Shown here: one piece after another, positions 7,574 to 15,438 of the stretch | How positions within the stretch are numbered: the stretch's first letter is position 1 | How the letters are laid out: every line of letters begins with the position of its first letter | Assembly (NCBI GenBank): GCA_000687675.1 | Contig: JHWS01000003.1 | Location: 186,001 to 250,000 of the forward strand | Source of the DNA: Lachnospiraceae bacterium NC2008 | GTDB lineage: Bacteria > Bacillota > Clostridia > Lachnospirales > Lachnospiraceae | Reading direction: 5' to 3' | DNA: 64,000 bases | Program-made: the position numbers and the translations under genes | The notes under the pieces: generated by a model | Databases searched by the model: none | Told to the model about the DNA's origin: nothing | The model's input: the letters and a program-made list of their open reading frames with translations, nothing else

Positions 7574-8074
7574 ATGCATATTGTCAAAGCGGAGGCAAGT
7601 CAGGTTGAAAAAATCGTAGATATGTCTATCAGAGCTTTTGAAACAGATGTAAATGTTGGCGGAACAAAAGGTGATTGTCCGCCTGGATTTGATTCAGTAG
7701 AATGGCATGAACAAATGGCTAGGGAGGGACATTTGTATCAGGCAATAATAGGAAATGATCTGGTAGGGGCAGCCATTATATTCAAGGATGAAACAAAAAA
7801 CAGCGTATACATTGGCAGAATATTTATTGACAGCGTCTATCATAGAAAAGGTTACGGAATTCGTTTGATGGAATGCATAGAAAAGTATTTCCCATGTGGT
7901 ACGGAGTTTAATCTGGATACCCCATGCTGGAATGAGCGGACAAATGCTTTTTACAAAAGATTAGGCTACCGTATCATAAAGAATGAGGATGGATTTGTCT
8001 TTTATCAAAAAAGGAAAAGTGAACTGGGTACCATCCAGAATTCGCATAAAGCAAATTCAAATTTGTCGGGCTGA
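7574..8074 (+). CDS. GNAT-family N-acetyltransferase
   Basis: About 166 residues. MHIVKAEASQVEKIVDMSIR is a standard GNAT opening, and IFIDSVYHRKGYGIRLMECI carries the acetyl-CoA loop (RKGYG). TPCWNERTNAFYKRLGYRII is the typical C-terminal block. ATG 7574 has AGGAG seven bases upstream. The in-frame ATG at 7544 lacks a ribosome site. The Ser/Asn-rich tail after about residue 150 looks like run-on. The substrate is unknown. Confidence 0.85.
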   Translation: MHIVKAEASQVEKIVDMSIRAFETDVNVGGTKGDCPPGFDSVEWHEQMAREGHLYQAIIGNDLVGAAIIFKDETKNSVYIGRIFIDSVYHRKGYGIRLMECIEKYFPCGTEFNLDTPCWNERTNAFYKRLGYRIIKNEDGFVFYQKRKSELGTIQNSHKANSNLSG

Positions 8075-8122
8075 TAATAAGCAAAACCGAAAGACATTCC
8101 GTTTGATTCTACTTTCCGGGGC

Positions 8123-8156
8123 ATGACACGAAATCGTATCACGGATGTGACAGAAG
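8123..8156. repeat. Relic repeat shared with 4798-4831
   Basis: ATGACACGAA, CGTATC and ATGTGAC occur in the same order and spacing as at 4798-4831, with a one-base insertion and a few substitutions. Both copies translate, allowing one frameshift, as (D/H)DTKRI followed by VT. They look like two remnants of one gene family or of a repeated intergenic element. Confidence 0.4.
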
Positions 8157-8181
8157 TGTTGGAGGAACAGAGGTTAATAAT

Positions 8182-8790
8182 ATGGAACGACCAGAGTTTA
8201 ATCAAATAAAAGACTATGACGAGTTTTGTAAATATTATTGGTATCGAGAAGAACTGATTAAAATATGCAAAGGTCTTGGGCTTAAGGCAAGTGGGAGCAA
8301 GATTGAACTTAATGATGTAATTAAGGCATATTTCGCTGGCGAAAAAATCCTGCCCGAAAAGAAAAGAGTAAATCGTTCTAAATCTACAGTAAAGGAACTG
8401 ACTCTTGATACAGGACTTATAGAATGTGGATTCACATTTGGTAATAGATTCCGAGGATTCTATGAGGAGCAGACCGGTGTAAAACCTTTCAAGTTTAACG
8501 TTGATATGGTTGCCTCTGCCAAGGCTGTAAAGGAAACAGGGGATGAGTCATTTACACTAGGGGATCTTCTTGATATCTACTATGGAAAAAGAACATATGC
8601 CAAGTATGATAAATCAGCCCTTCAATGGAATAAGTTTGTAAAAGACTTTTGCGGGGACGATGCAACCAAGATATATGATGAAAGACTGAAAGCAGCTGCA
8701 TCTCTTTGGAAGATTGTGAGAGACTCGGATATGAAGAAAGAGTATTCACATGAACTGTTTGAAAAATATAAAGATAGTATTACGAGTTAG
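8182..8790 (+). CDS. SAP/DUF6434-domain protein
   Basis: About 202 residues. The N-terminal half has a SAP-like helix-extended loop-helix (LIKICKGLGLKASGSKIEL then DVIKAYF, about residues 24-52), a putative nucleic-acid-binding element. The second half has the DUF6434 signature LDTGLIECGFTFGNRFRGFY followed by GVKPFKFNVDMV. RBS GGAGGAACAG precedes it. The gap before it (8075-8181) contains a relic similar to 4798-4831. A nucleic-acid-related role is inferred; nothing more specific can be said. Confidence 0.8.
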   Translation: MERPEFNQIKDYDEFCKYYWYREELIKICKGLGLKASGSKIELNDVIKAYFAGEKILPEKKRVNRSKSTVKELTLDTGLIECGFTFGNRFRGFYEEQTGVKPFKFNVDMVASAKAVKETGDESFTLGDLLDIYYGKRTYAKYDKSALQWNKFVKDFCGDDATKIYDERLKAAASLWKIVRDSDMKKEYSHELFEKYKDSITS

Positions 8791-8826
8791 TAAGGACAGT
8801 TGATGGATTTAAGGGGATAGGAATAT

Positions 8827-9384
8827 ATGCTTACACATGTAGGAACACAAACAATTAATACAGAAAGATTGATCCTTCGACGTTTTGAGCATTCAGATAT
8901 TGATTCCATGCTTCGAAACTGGATTGCAGATGAAAAGACTCAGTGGGATTACGGTGAGCCATGTTATACAACTTATGAAGCTGTAAAAGAACTGTTTGAT
9001 ATAAAGTATATTGCTTCTTATTCTAAGGATGATTATTATCGCTGGGCTGTGATTGAAAAAGAATCTGGAGAATGTATAGGGCAAATAGCATATTTTACCG
9101 TAGATACACCTAATCAGCATGGTGAGATTGAGTATGTAATAGGACCTGCATATCAAGGAAAAGGATACGCCACAGAGATGACAAAAGCAGTAATCTCATT
9201 TGGATTTGAAAAGATTGGATTTCATAGAATTGAAATTGATTGTCGTACAGAGAATGAAGCATCACGAAGAGTTATAGAAAAATGTGGACTTACCTATGAA
9301 GGAGTATTTAGAGACTTCTTTTGGAGAAAAGATCACTATGAAGGAAGAAGAGTATTTTCAATATTAAAAGAAGAATATAAATAA
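8827..9384 (+). CDS. RimJ/RimL-type N-acetyltransferase
   Basis: About 185 residues of the Acetyltransf_3 type. It begins INTERLILRRFEHSDIDSML, and acetyl-CoA binding is marked by IGPAYQGKGYATEMTKAV. Then come FHRIEIDCRTENEASRRVIE and GLTYEGVFRDFFWRKDHYEG, the classical Rim-type end. Family members acetylate ribosomal protein N-termini, antibiotics or small amines. Which applies here cannot be told. A strong terminator follows at 9417, closing the accessory cluster. Confidence 0.9.
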   Translation: MLTHVGTQTINTERLILRRFEHSDIDSMLRNWIADEKTQWDYGEPCYTTYEAVKELFDIKYIASYSKDDYYRWAVIEKESGECIGQIAYFTVDTPNQHGEIEYVIGPAYQGKGYATEMTKAVISFGFEKIGFHRIEIDCRTENEASRRVIEKCGLTYEGVFRDFFWRKDHYEGRRVFSILKEEYK

Positions 9385-9416
9385 AATTCTTAAAAATGAT
9401 AGAAAACAGTATATCA

Positions 9417-9452
9417 AAGGAATCCTGAGAGTAATCTCAGGATTCCTTATTT
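9417..9452 (+). terminator. Strong terminator after the GNAT cluster
   Basis: Perfect 14-bp stem AAGGAATCCTGAGA (9417-9430) with TCTCAGGATTCCTT (9435-9448), loop GTAA, then ATTTTAT. It may act in both directions. Confidence 0.85.
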
Positions 9453-9536
9453 TATGTCTGTTTCAGCTGCATTTTACTAAATATCAAATTGCCCTGCTAT
9501 AAGTAAAATTTATAACAAGCGATAAAATTTAATGAT

Positions 9537-9565
9537 TTTTCAAACCCAGATACAGATGATAATAT
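9537..9565 (+). promoter_or_regulatory. Putative promoter of the sulfhydrylase operon
   Basis: TTTTCA at 9537-9542, a 17-bp spacer, and TAATAT at 9560-9565. This would start the transcript about 45 bases before the leader ORF. The -35 is weak. The rest of 9449-9600 is AT-rich and otherwise featureless. Confidence 0.45.
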
Positions 9566-9615
9566 GACATCATCAAGAAACAAAATACAAAAATAAAAGC
9601 AAAGGAGAAAGGACA

Positions 9616-9729
9616 ATGATAGTTCAGAAAAAATTAGTCATGACCATGTATATGTGTTGTCGAATGCAGAACTCCCGGATAAAAGATAACAATCGGGGCT
9701 TAGAGAAGTGTTGTCCAAATGAGCCTTAA
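9616..9729 (+). CDS. Cys/Met-rich leader peptide of the sulfhydrylase operon
   Basis: A 37-codon frame with AAAGGAG eight bases before ATG 9616. It carries six Met codons and two pairs of adjacent Cys codons: TGT TGT at 9655-9660 within MYMCCRMQ, and TGT TGT at 9709-9714 within EKCCPNEP. The peptide has no domain. Its composition and its position in front of an O-acetylhomoserine sulfhydrylase gene suggest that ribosome stalling on Cys (or Met) codons reports sulfur amino-acid shortage. Its RNA holds two segments (9672-9680 and 9691-9701) that can pair with the two arms of the downstream terminator. Confidence 0.75.
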   Translation: MIVQKKLVMTMYMCCRMQNSRIKDNNRGLEKCCPNEP

Positions 9730-9753
9730 GATATAAAAAATATGATTGTAACT

Positions 9754-9789
9754 AATCCGGGAGCGAATTAAGCCTCGGATTTTTTATTT
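9754..9789 (+). terminator. Attenuator terminator before the sulfhydrylase gene
   Basis: Left arm AATCCGGG (9754-9761) pairs with CCTCGGATT (9773-9781) with one G-U pair, followed by a run of T residues. The left arm is perfectly complementary over 9 bases (9755-9763) to CTCCCGGAT at 9672-9680. The right arm (9770-9781) pairs over 11 positions, with one bulge, to AATCGGGGCTT at 9691-9701. Terminator and antiterminator forms are therefore mutually exclusive. Confidence 0.75.
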
Positions 9790-9854
9790 AGAAAATCTGA
9801 GAAAGAAACAAAGATAAAACAAAAAAACAGATTGAAAATAAAGGAGATAAAAAA

Positions 9855-11138
9855 ATGAGCGATTATAGATTTGAAACAAAACAGTTACACGTAGGACAGG
9901 AACAGGCAGATCCAGCAACAGATTCGAGAGTAGTTCCAATTTACCAGACAACTTCATATGTATTCCGTAACAGCAAGCATGCTGCTGACAGATTCGGACT
10001 TGCAGATGCAGGTAACATATATGGAAGACTTACAAATACAACACAGGACGTTTTTGAAAAGAGAATAGCAGCACTTGAAGGCGGTACAGCAGCACTTGCA
10101 CTTGCATCTGGTGCAGCAGCTATTACATATACAATCCAGGCTCTTGCAGCTAATGGTGGTCATGTAGTTTCTCAGAAGACAATCTACGGTGGAAGCTACA
10201 ACCTTCTCGCACACACACTTCCACAGTACGGAATAGAGACAACTTTTGTTGATGCTCACAATCTTGCAGAAGTTGAGGGTGCTATTAAAGATAACACAAA
10301 GCTTATTTACCTTGAGACACTTGGAAATCCTAATAGTGATATTCCTGATATCGAGAAGATCGCAGAGCTAGCACACAAGCATGGACTTCCACTTGTAATA
10401 GATAATACATTCGGAACACCATATCTTATCAGACCAATTGAGCATGGTGCAGATATCGTTGTTCATTCAGCAACAAAGTTCATCGGTGGACATGGTACAA
10501 CTCTTGGTGGTGTCATCGTTGAAGGCGGCAAGTTCGACTTCAAGGCTGGTGGAAAGTATCCACAGATTGCAGAAGCTAACCCAAGCTATCATGGAATATC
10601 ATTCTATGACGTATTAGGACCTGTAGCATTTGTTACATACATTCGTGCAATACTTCTTCGTGATACAGGTGCTACTATATCACCATTCAATGCATTCTTA
10701 CTTCTTCAGGGAACAGAGACACTTTCTCTTAGACTTGAAAGACACATTGAGAATACAAAGAAGGTAGTTGAATTCTTAAAGAATCATCCACTTGTTGAAA
10801 AGGTTAATCATCCTTCACTTGAGGATCACCCAGATCACGAATTATATAAGAAGTACTTCCCTAATGGCGGTGGTTCAATCTTTACATTCGATATCAAGGG
10901 CGGTCAGGAAGCAGCATGGAAGTTTATTGACAACTTAGAGATATTCTCTCTTCTTGCCAATGTTGCAGATGTTAAGAGCTTAGTTATTCATCCAGCATCA
11001 ACAACACACTCACAGCTTTCAGATGAAGAACTTGCAAGCGTTGGAATCAATAAGGGTACTATCAGACTTTCAATCGGTACAGAGCATATTGATGATATCA
11101 TCGCAGATCTTGAAAAAGGCTTTGCAGGCGTAAAGTAA
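9855..11138 (+). CDS. metY: O-acetylhomoserine sulfhydrylase (aminocarboxypropyltransferase)
   Basis: A 427-residue PLP enzyme of the Cys/Met metabolism family that makes homocysteine (or cysteine) from O-acetylhomoserine (or O-acetylserine) and sulfide. The opening ETKQLHVGQEQADPATDSR is typical of MetY, and HSATKFIGGHGTTLGG contains the PLP lysine (Lys208). The MetY-specific insertion GKYPQIAEANPSYHG follows. Length matches the family. AAGGAG precedes the start. It is preceded by a leader peptide and attenuator, implying control by sulfur amino-acid supply, and is followed by an AhpD-like gene in the same operon. Codon use is strongly optimised, suggesting high expression. Confidence 0.95.
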   Translation: MSDYRFETKQLHVGQEQADPATDSRVVPIYQTTSYVFRNSKHAADRFGLADAGNIYGRLTNTTQDVFEKRIAALEGGTAALALASGAAAITYTIQALAANGGHVVSQKTIYGGSYNLLAHTLPQYGIETTFVDAHNLAEVEGAIKDNTKLIYLETLGNPNSDIPDIEKIAELAHKHGLPLVIDNTFGTPYLIRPIEHGADIVVHSATKFIGGHGTTLGGVIVEGGKFDFKAGGKYPQIAEANPSYHGISFYDVLGPVAFVTYIRAILLRDTGATISPFNAFLLLQGTETLSLRLERHIENTKKVVEFLKNHPLVEKVNHPSLEDHPDHELYKKYFPNGGGSIFTFDIKGGQEAAWKFIDNLEIFSLLANVADVKSLVIHPASTTHSQLSDEELASVGINKGTIRLSIGTEHIDDIIADLEKGFAGVK

Positions 11139-11174
11139 ATAATAAATTTATAATGTTTTTAAAGGAGAAATATT

Positions 11175-11732
11175 ATGGCAAGAGTAAACTTAAAACAACC
11201 AGGAGAGTTATCTGCTGAATCACAGAAGGCTTATGACGAGCTTAATGCAAAAGGAAAGATTACAAATATGAAGCTTGTTATGCTTCAGGATTATGGAACA
11301 TATCTTGCATTTATGGGATGGTATGATTCATGGGCAAGTCTTGAAAAGACAGTAGGTCTCCGTGCAGCAACAATCTATGCTCACTCAGTTTCAACAACAA
11401 ACGGATGCCTCTTATGCTCACTTTTCTTCATCAGTGACTTAAAGGAACTTGGACTTGATCCAGAGAACCTTGTACTTGATGAGAAGGAAGAACTTCTTCG
11501 TCAGCTTGGTCAGCAGATTGTAAAGGACCCAACAAAGGTTTCAGATGAATTACTTAATGGTCTTAAGAAGTATTACACAGATACAGAAATCATTATCATC
11601 GTAGGATTTGGTGCACAGATGCAGGCTACAAACAACTTCAACTCAGTACTTGGTGTTGATGTTGATGACAGACTCCTTCCATTAAAGGGTGAGTTTAAGC
11701 CAGCTACATGGAGAGAAGCGCTTTACAAGTAA
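11175..11732 (+). CDS. AhpD/carboxymuconolactone-decarboxylase-like protein
   Basis: A 185-residue helical protein with TNGCLLCSLFF at about residues 75-85. The CxxC is in the position of the redox-active pair of AhpD-like and carboxymuconolactone decarboxylase-fold proteins, and GFGAQMQATNNFNSVLG near 145-160 is the matching second half. The role is probably thiol-linked peroxide or electrophile handling. It lies 36 bases after metY with its own AAGGAG and before the shared terminator. Co-expression with sulfhydrylase suggests a link to sulfide or cysteine metabolism. The exact substrate is unknown. Confidence 0.75.
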   Translation: MARVNLKQPGELSAESQKAYDELNAKGKITNMKLVMLQDYGTYLAFMGWYDSWASLEKTVGLRAATIYAHSVSTTNGCLLCSLFFISDLKELGLDPENLVLDEKEELLRQLGQQIVKDPTKVSDELLNGLKKYYTDTEIIIIVGFGAQMQATNNFNSVLGVDVDDRLLPLKGEFKPATWREALYK

Positions 11733-11759
11733 TTAGATTTTGACTTAAAAATATTATTA

Positions 11760-11790
11760 AAAGTTGTCGGCTTTGCCGGCAACTTTTTTT
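11760..11790 (+). terminator. Terminator of the metY operon
   Basis: Stem AAAGTTGTCGGC (11760-11771), loop TTT, GCCGGCAACTTT (11775-11786), then four further T residues. One G-U pair, otherwise perfect. Confidence 0.9.
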
Positions 11791-11952
11791 GCTGTAAACC
11801 TTTGTATATCGACTATTATGATAATGTTCACAAAATTATCAAAAATGAAATTTCTATGAAGAATTGTTCAATAATAACATTTTTGGAATTATTAATACTA
11901 TAATCAAACAAAACGTAGTGAGATATTAATATCACAATTACGGAGGATAAAT

Positions 11953-13368
11953 ATGAGTTGGACAAAAGAAAGTATTCACGAAATTGTTGAAAAGCAAAGA
12001 GATTTTTTTAGAACAGGAAAAACTCTTGATATTAAATTCAGGAAAAAGATGCTTGCAAAACTTGGAGAGGCAGTTAAGGTACATTCAGATGAACTGACAG
12101 ATGCTTTAACAAAGGATCTTGGAAGAACCGACTTTGAGGCTTTTATGGCTGATATTGGACCGACTATAGCTGCTACAAAAGAGCTTTCTTCAAAAGTTAA
12201 AAAGTGGGTTAAGCCTGAACTTCATTATAGTGGTATCACATGTTTTCCAAGTATATGGACCAGAGTTTATAAGATGCCATATGGTGTAACTCTTATTATC
12301 AGTCCTTTTAATTTCCCTATATATCTTTCACTTGTAGTTGCAGCTACATCTATTGCAGCCGGCAATACTGTAGTACTTAAGGCTAGTTCAAAATCTAAAC
12401 ACTGCACTGAAGCTATGAAAAAGATGATTTCTGAGACTTTTCCGGAGGAGTATTTTACTCTTATTGACGGTGGTCATGATGTAGCAGATATGTGTCTTGA
12501 AGAACGCTTTGATAAGATATTATACACAGGTTCTCCGAGGGTTGGTGTTCATGTTATGGAGATGGCTTCTAAAAATCTTACTCCTGTAGCACTTGAGCTT
12601 GGAGGCGAAACTGGAAACTGGTGTGTGATTCGTAAGGATGCAGATCTTAAAGATGCTGCACGAAAGATAGCATTTTTCAAAATGCTTAATAGCGGCCAAA
12701 TCTGTATTAATATAAACCAGGTTGCTGTAGCATCTGAAGTGGCAGATGAATTTATAAAAGAACTTAAAGAAGCATATAAGTCCCAGATAGGAACTAGCGC
12801 TCTTGATAATCCGGAGTATCCGCATCTTATTGATAAGAAGGCATATGATAAATGCTCTAATGAGGCTGATATTTACAGAGATAGAATAGTATATGGTGGC
12901 TGTGGTGATGAGGCTAGTTTAAAATATGAACCAACAGTTATATATCCTGTAAAGATTGATGAACCTATAGTACTACATGAACTATTCAATCCGTTGTTAC
13001 CTGTAGTTCCATATGAGGATTCGAAAATAGATGAGCTTATGGCTACTATTGACAGTCGCGAACATGGGCTGTCATTATATCTGTTCACTAAGGATAAGAA
13101 GTGGGCAAAGAAGGTTATGTCTTCTCAGCAGTATGGCGGAGGCTGCGTCAACGAAGTTATGATGCACATCGGGGCAAAGGATGTTCCATTTAATGGAACG
13201 GGACATTCCGGAATGGGCGCTTATCACGGAGAATGGGGATTCAGAGAATTTACTCACCCGAGTACTGTTCTTTTCGGTAGCACCAGGTTTAATTTGTCTC
13301 TTCGTGAACATCCGCATACAGGAGATGTGGGAAAGCGAAAGTTAAGTTTGGTAAAAAAGATGCTTTAA
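11953..13368 (+). CDS. Aldehyde dehydrogenase family protein
   Basis: A 471-residue NAD(P)-dependent aldehyde dehydrogenase of the class-3-like, shorter type. Landmarks: GVTLIISPFNFPIYLSL (cofactor pocket); the general-base motif VALELGGETGNW with Glu215; the catalytic Cys251 in NSGQICININ; and GMGAYHGEWGFREFTHPSTV near the end, as in class-3 enzymes. Family consensus at the base motif is ELGGK; here the Lys is Glu, an unusual change. It is monocistronic, with ACGGAGGA ahead of the start and a possible TATAAT at 11899-11904. The aldehyde substrate is unknown. Confidence 0.9.
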   Translation: MSWTKESIHEIVEKQRDFFRTGKTLDIKFRKKMLAKLGEAVKVHSDELTDALTKDLGRTDFEAFMADIGPTIAATKELSSKVKKWVKPELHYSGITCFPSIWTRVYKMPYGVTLIISPFNFPIYLSLVVAATSIAAGNTVVLKASSKSKHCTEAMKKMISETFPEEYFTLIDGGHDVADMCLEERFDKILYTGSPRVGVHVMEMASKNLTPVALELGGETGNWCVIRKDADLKDAARKIAFFKMLNSGQICININQVAVASEVADEFIKELKEAYKSQIGTSALDNPEYPHLIDKKAYDKCSNEADIYRDRIVYGGCGDEASLKYEPTVIYPVKIDEPIVLHELFNPLLPVVPYEDSKIDELMATIDSREHGLSLYLFTKDKKWAKKVMSSQQYGGGCVNEVMMHIGAKDVPFNGTGHSGMGAYHGEWGFREFTHPSTVLFGSTRFNLSLREHPHTGDVGKRKLSLVKKML

Positions 13369-13376
13369 AACTATGA

Positions 13377-13454
13377 GCAATAAATGTTGATGGTGCATGG
13401 TACGGCGTACGACCAGTAATTACAATATCTAAAGATCTTGTAGAAAGACAATAA
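13377..13454 (+). pseudogene. C-terminal relic of a DUF6273-like surface protein
   Basis: A frame without a start reads NVDGAWYGVRPVITISKDLV and ends at TAA 13452-13454. The WYGVRPVI pattern resembles, from memory, the end of DUF6273-type extracellular domains common in Clostridia. Only about 25 codons survive. Confidence 0.35.
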
Positions 13455-13475
13455 TAATATTTTCGAAGGCATACA

Positions 13476-13581
13476 CATGACAAAAGTCATGGTCCAAAAT
13501 ATATCTTTTTTCACTACTAGGTGACATATAGGAAACGTATAATGAGTTTGTAAATGATGATGACGTCAATACAAACTCATT
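13476..13581 (+). promoter_or_regulatory. Regulatory leader of the first ABC exporter operon
   Basis: It contains the inverted repeat CATGAC-AAAA-GTCATG (13476-13491), the near-palindrome TCACTACTAGGTGA (13511-13524), and a TATAAT at 13538-13543. A 12-bp stem AATGAGTTTGTA (13541-13552) with TACAAACTCATT (13570-13581) is followed by T-rich DNA, a possible terminator or attenuator. The operon ends in a NarL-type regulator that could bind one of the palindromes. Confidence 0.5.
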
Positions 13582-13611
13582 TTTATTTTTATAAAGACAG
13601 GAGATAAAAAT

Positions 13612-14364
13612 ATGGGAACAATCCTTAAAACAAATGACCTTACAAAGAAATACGGCAATAAAGTTGTTGTTGATAATTTAAACCTTGAGATTCAGGAAGG
13701 AGAAGTCTTCGGATTACTTGGACCTAATGGAGCAGGTAAATCAACAACCATGAATATGATAACAGGTATAGTTAATCCAACTCTTGGAAATGTTGAGTTC
13801 GAAGGAAAGGACTTTAAGAAGAATAGAAAAAGCTTAATTGATAAGCTTGGTTATATTCCACAGGAACTTGCTATACACGGCAACTTAAAAGCCTGGGAGA
13901 ATGTAGAACTTTTCACTTCCCTTTACGGTATCAAGGGAGCAGAACTAAAAGAAAGAATAAATGAGTCTCTTGAATATGTAGGACTTCTTGAAAGAAGAAA
14001 TGACTTTGCAAAAACATTCTCAGGCGGTATGAAGAGACGACTTAATATAGCCTGTGCTATAGGACATCATCCTGATCTTCTTATCTTCGATGAACCTACA
14101 GTTGGTATCGATCCTCAGTCAAGAAACTTTATCCTTGATAAGATCAAAGAGTCTAATAAGAATGGCTCAACAGTAATCTACACCAGCCACTACATGGAAG
14201 AAGTTGAAGCAATCTGTACAAGAATAGCCATTATGGATAATGGAAAAATTATTGCAACTGGAACAAGCGAAGAACTTAAGAAGATGGTAAAAGATGACAT
14301 ATCAACCATAACGCTTGAAGAAGTCTTCCTTAACATGACTGGAAAGAAATTGAGGGATTTATAA
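13612..14364 (+). CDS. ABC transporter ATP-binding protein (ABC-2 exporter)
   Basis: A 250-residue ATPase of an ABC-2 type exporter. Walker A is GLLGPNGAGKSTTMNM (about residues 34-49), the signature is FSGGMKRRLNIACAIG, and Walker B is DLLIFDEPTVGIDPQSRN. The switch His is in YTSHYMEEVEAI. It is followed without a gap by two permease genes, a histidine kinase and a response regulator, as in antibiotic- or bacteriocin-responsive export systems. Substrate unknown. RBS ACAGGAGATAA. Confidence 0.95.
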   Translation: MGTILKTNDLTKKYGNKVVVDNLNLEIQEGEVFGLLGPNGAGKSTTMNMITGIVNPTLGNVEFEGKDFKKNRKSLIDKLGYIPQELAIHGNLKAWENVELFTSLYGIKGAELKERINESLEYVGLLERRNDFAKTFSGGMKRRLNIACAIGHHPDLLIFDEPTVGIDPQSRNFILDKIKESNKNGSTVIYTSHYMEEVEAICTRIAIMDNGKIIATGTSEELKKMVKDDISTITLEEVFLNMTGKKLRDL

Positions 14365-15438
14365 ATGATAAGATATTTAGTTAAAAACAATATAAAGCTT
14401 ATGTACAGAAGCATAATTAATATCCTTCTTGTTATAGTTATGCCTCTTGTATTCATAGCAGTATTATCAACTGCATTTAACGACCTTATGAAGAAGTATG
14501 AGGAAGGGTCAGTTAAAGCAGGTTACATATTAGAAGGAGATGCCTTAACAGAAGAATTCTCATCAGGTCTTAAGACAGCAGCCGATGAAGCCGGCATAGA
14601 ATTTAATCAATATGATGGAGATAGTCCAGAAGACATCATTCGTAATAACAACTTATGCGCAGTCGTAGTATTTGATAATGATTCATATACCGTATATCAG
14701 GACAATGACAGCTTGGAAATGGCTAAGATTGTTGAATACTTTGTCAATGCCTTCTACGAAAATATGATGGCATATCAAACAGGAATAGATACAGGATCAG
14801 TAAGTTTAACTGTAGAACATCCTTCATATAAACCTTCTATTAATTCTACTGACTACTATGGAATCGTTGAGGTAGTATATATCCTCTGGTGTGCAATAGT
14901 ATGCGGGGCAGGAATATTTATTAGTGAGAAGAAGTATAGAATCACTAAGAAATACCAGGTTACAAACCTTTCAGCAGCCCAGCTATATTTCGCAAAGCTG
15001 CTTCCAATGGCATTTACAGTATCTTTAGGTTCTATCATTACTATGGCTCTTACATGGGTACTGTACGGTGTTCACTGGGGAAAGCCAGTTCTTTCAGCTG
15101 CTATCCTTATCCTTTCAACATGTGCTGCTTCAGCTTTTGGATTAATGGTATACAGCATCTTTAATAACGTAGTAGCAACTATTATGGTGGTGTTTACATT
15201 TGTATGGTTTGCAGGATTTTATGGTGGAGCATTTGAATCATATATGTTCTCTAGCCATCCACAGAGACTTAAGAATATGTCACCTTTGTATCATATAAAC
15301 AGAGCACTTACAGAATTATCATGTATGGGTCATAGCGATTACATATCACGTGCCGCCATATTCTGTCTTGGAATTATAACTGTTTGCTCGATAATTGCTA
15401 TTATTGCTACTTCATTAAGAAAGGGAGGTAAAGCATGA
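14365..15438 (+). CDS. ABC-2 type transporter permease
   Basis: A 357-residue membrane protein with a first helix near residues 15-38. A large extracytoplasmic domain of about 130 residues follows, then five or six helices from about 165 on. This is the ABC2_membrane_3 layout. It starts directly after the ATPase stop and overlaps the next permease by four bases (ATGA), so a heterodimeric permease pair is likely. Confidence 0.9.
   Translation: MIRYLVKNNIKLMYRSIINILLVIVMPLVFIAVLSTAFNDLMKKYEEGSVKAGYILEGDALTEEFSSGLKTAADEAGIEFNQYDGDSPEDIIRNNNLCAVVVFDNDSYTVYQDNDSLEMAKIVEYFVNAFYENMMAYQTGIDTGSVSLTVEHPSYKPSINSTDYYGIVEVVYILWCAIVCGAGIFISEKKYRITKKYQVTNLSAAQLYFAKLLPMAFTVSLGSIITMALTWVLYGVHWGKPVLSAAILILSTCAASAFGLMVYSIFNNVVATIMVVFTFVWFAGFYGGAFESYMFSSHPQRLKNMSPLYHINRALTELSCMGHSDYISRAAIFCLGIITVCSIIAIIATSLRKGGKA

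Noticed and set aside
9601-9850. SAM riboswitch or T-box ahead of metY
   Set aside because: I could not find the T-box AGGGTGGNACCGCG signal or the SAM-I core; the leader peptide and alternative stems explain the region better.
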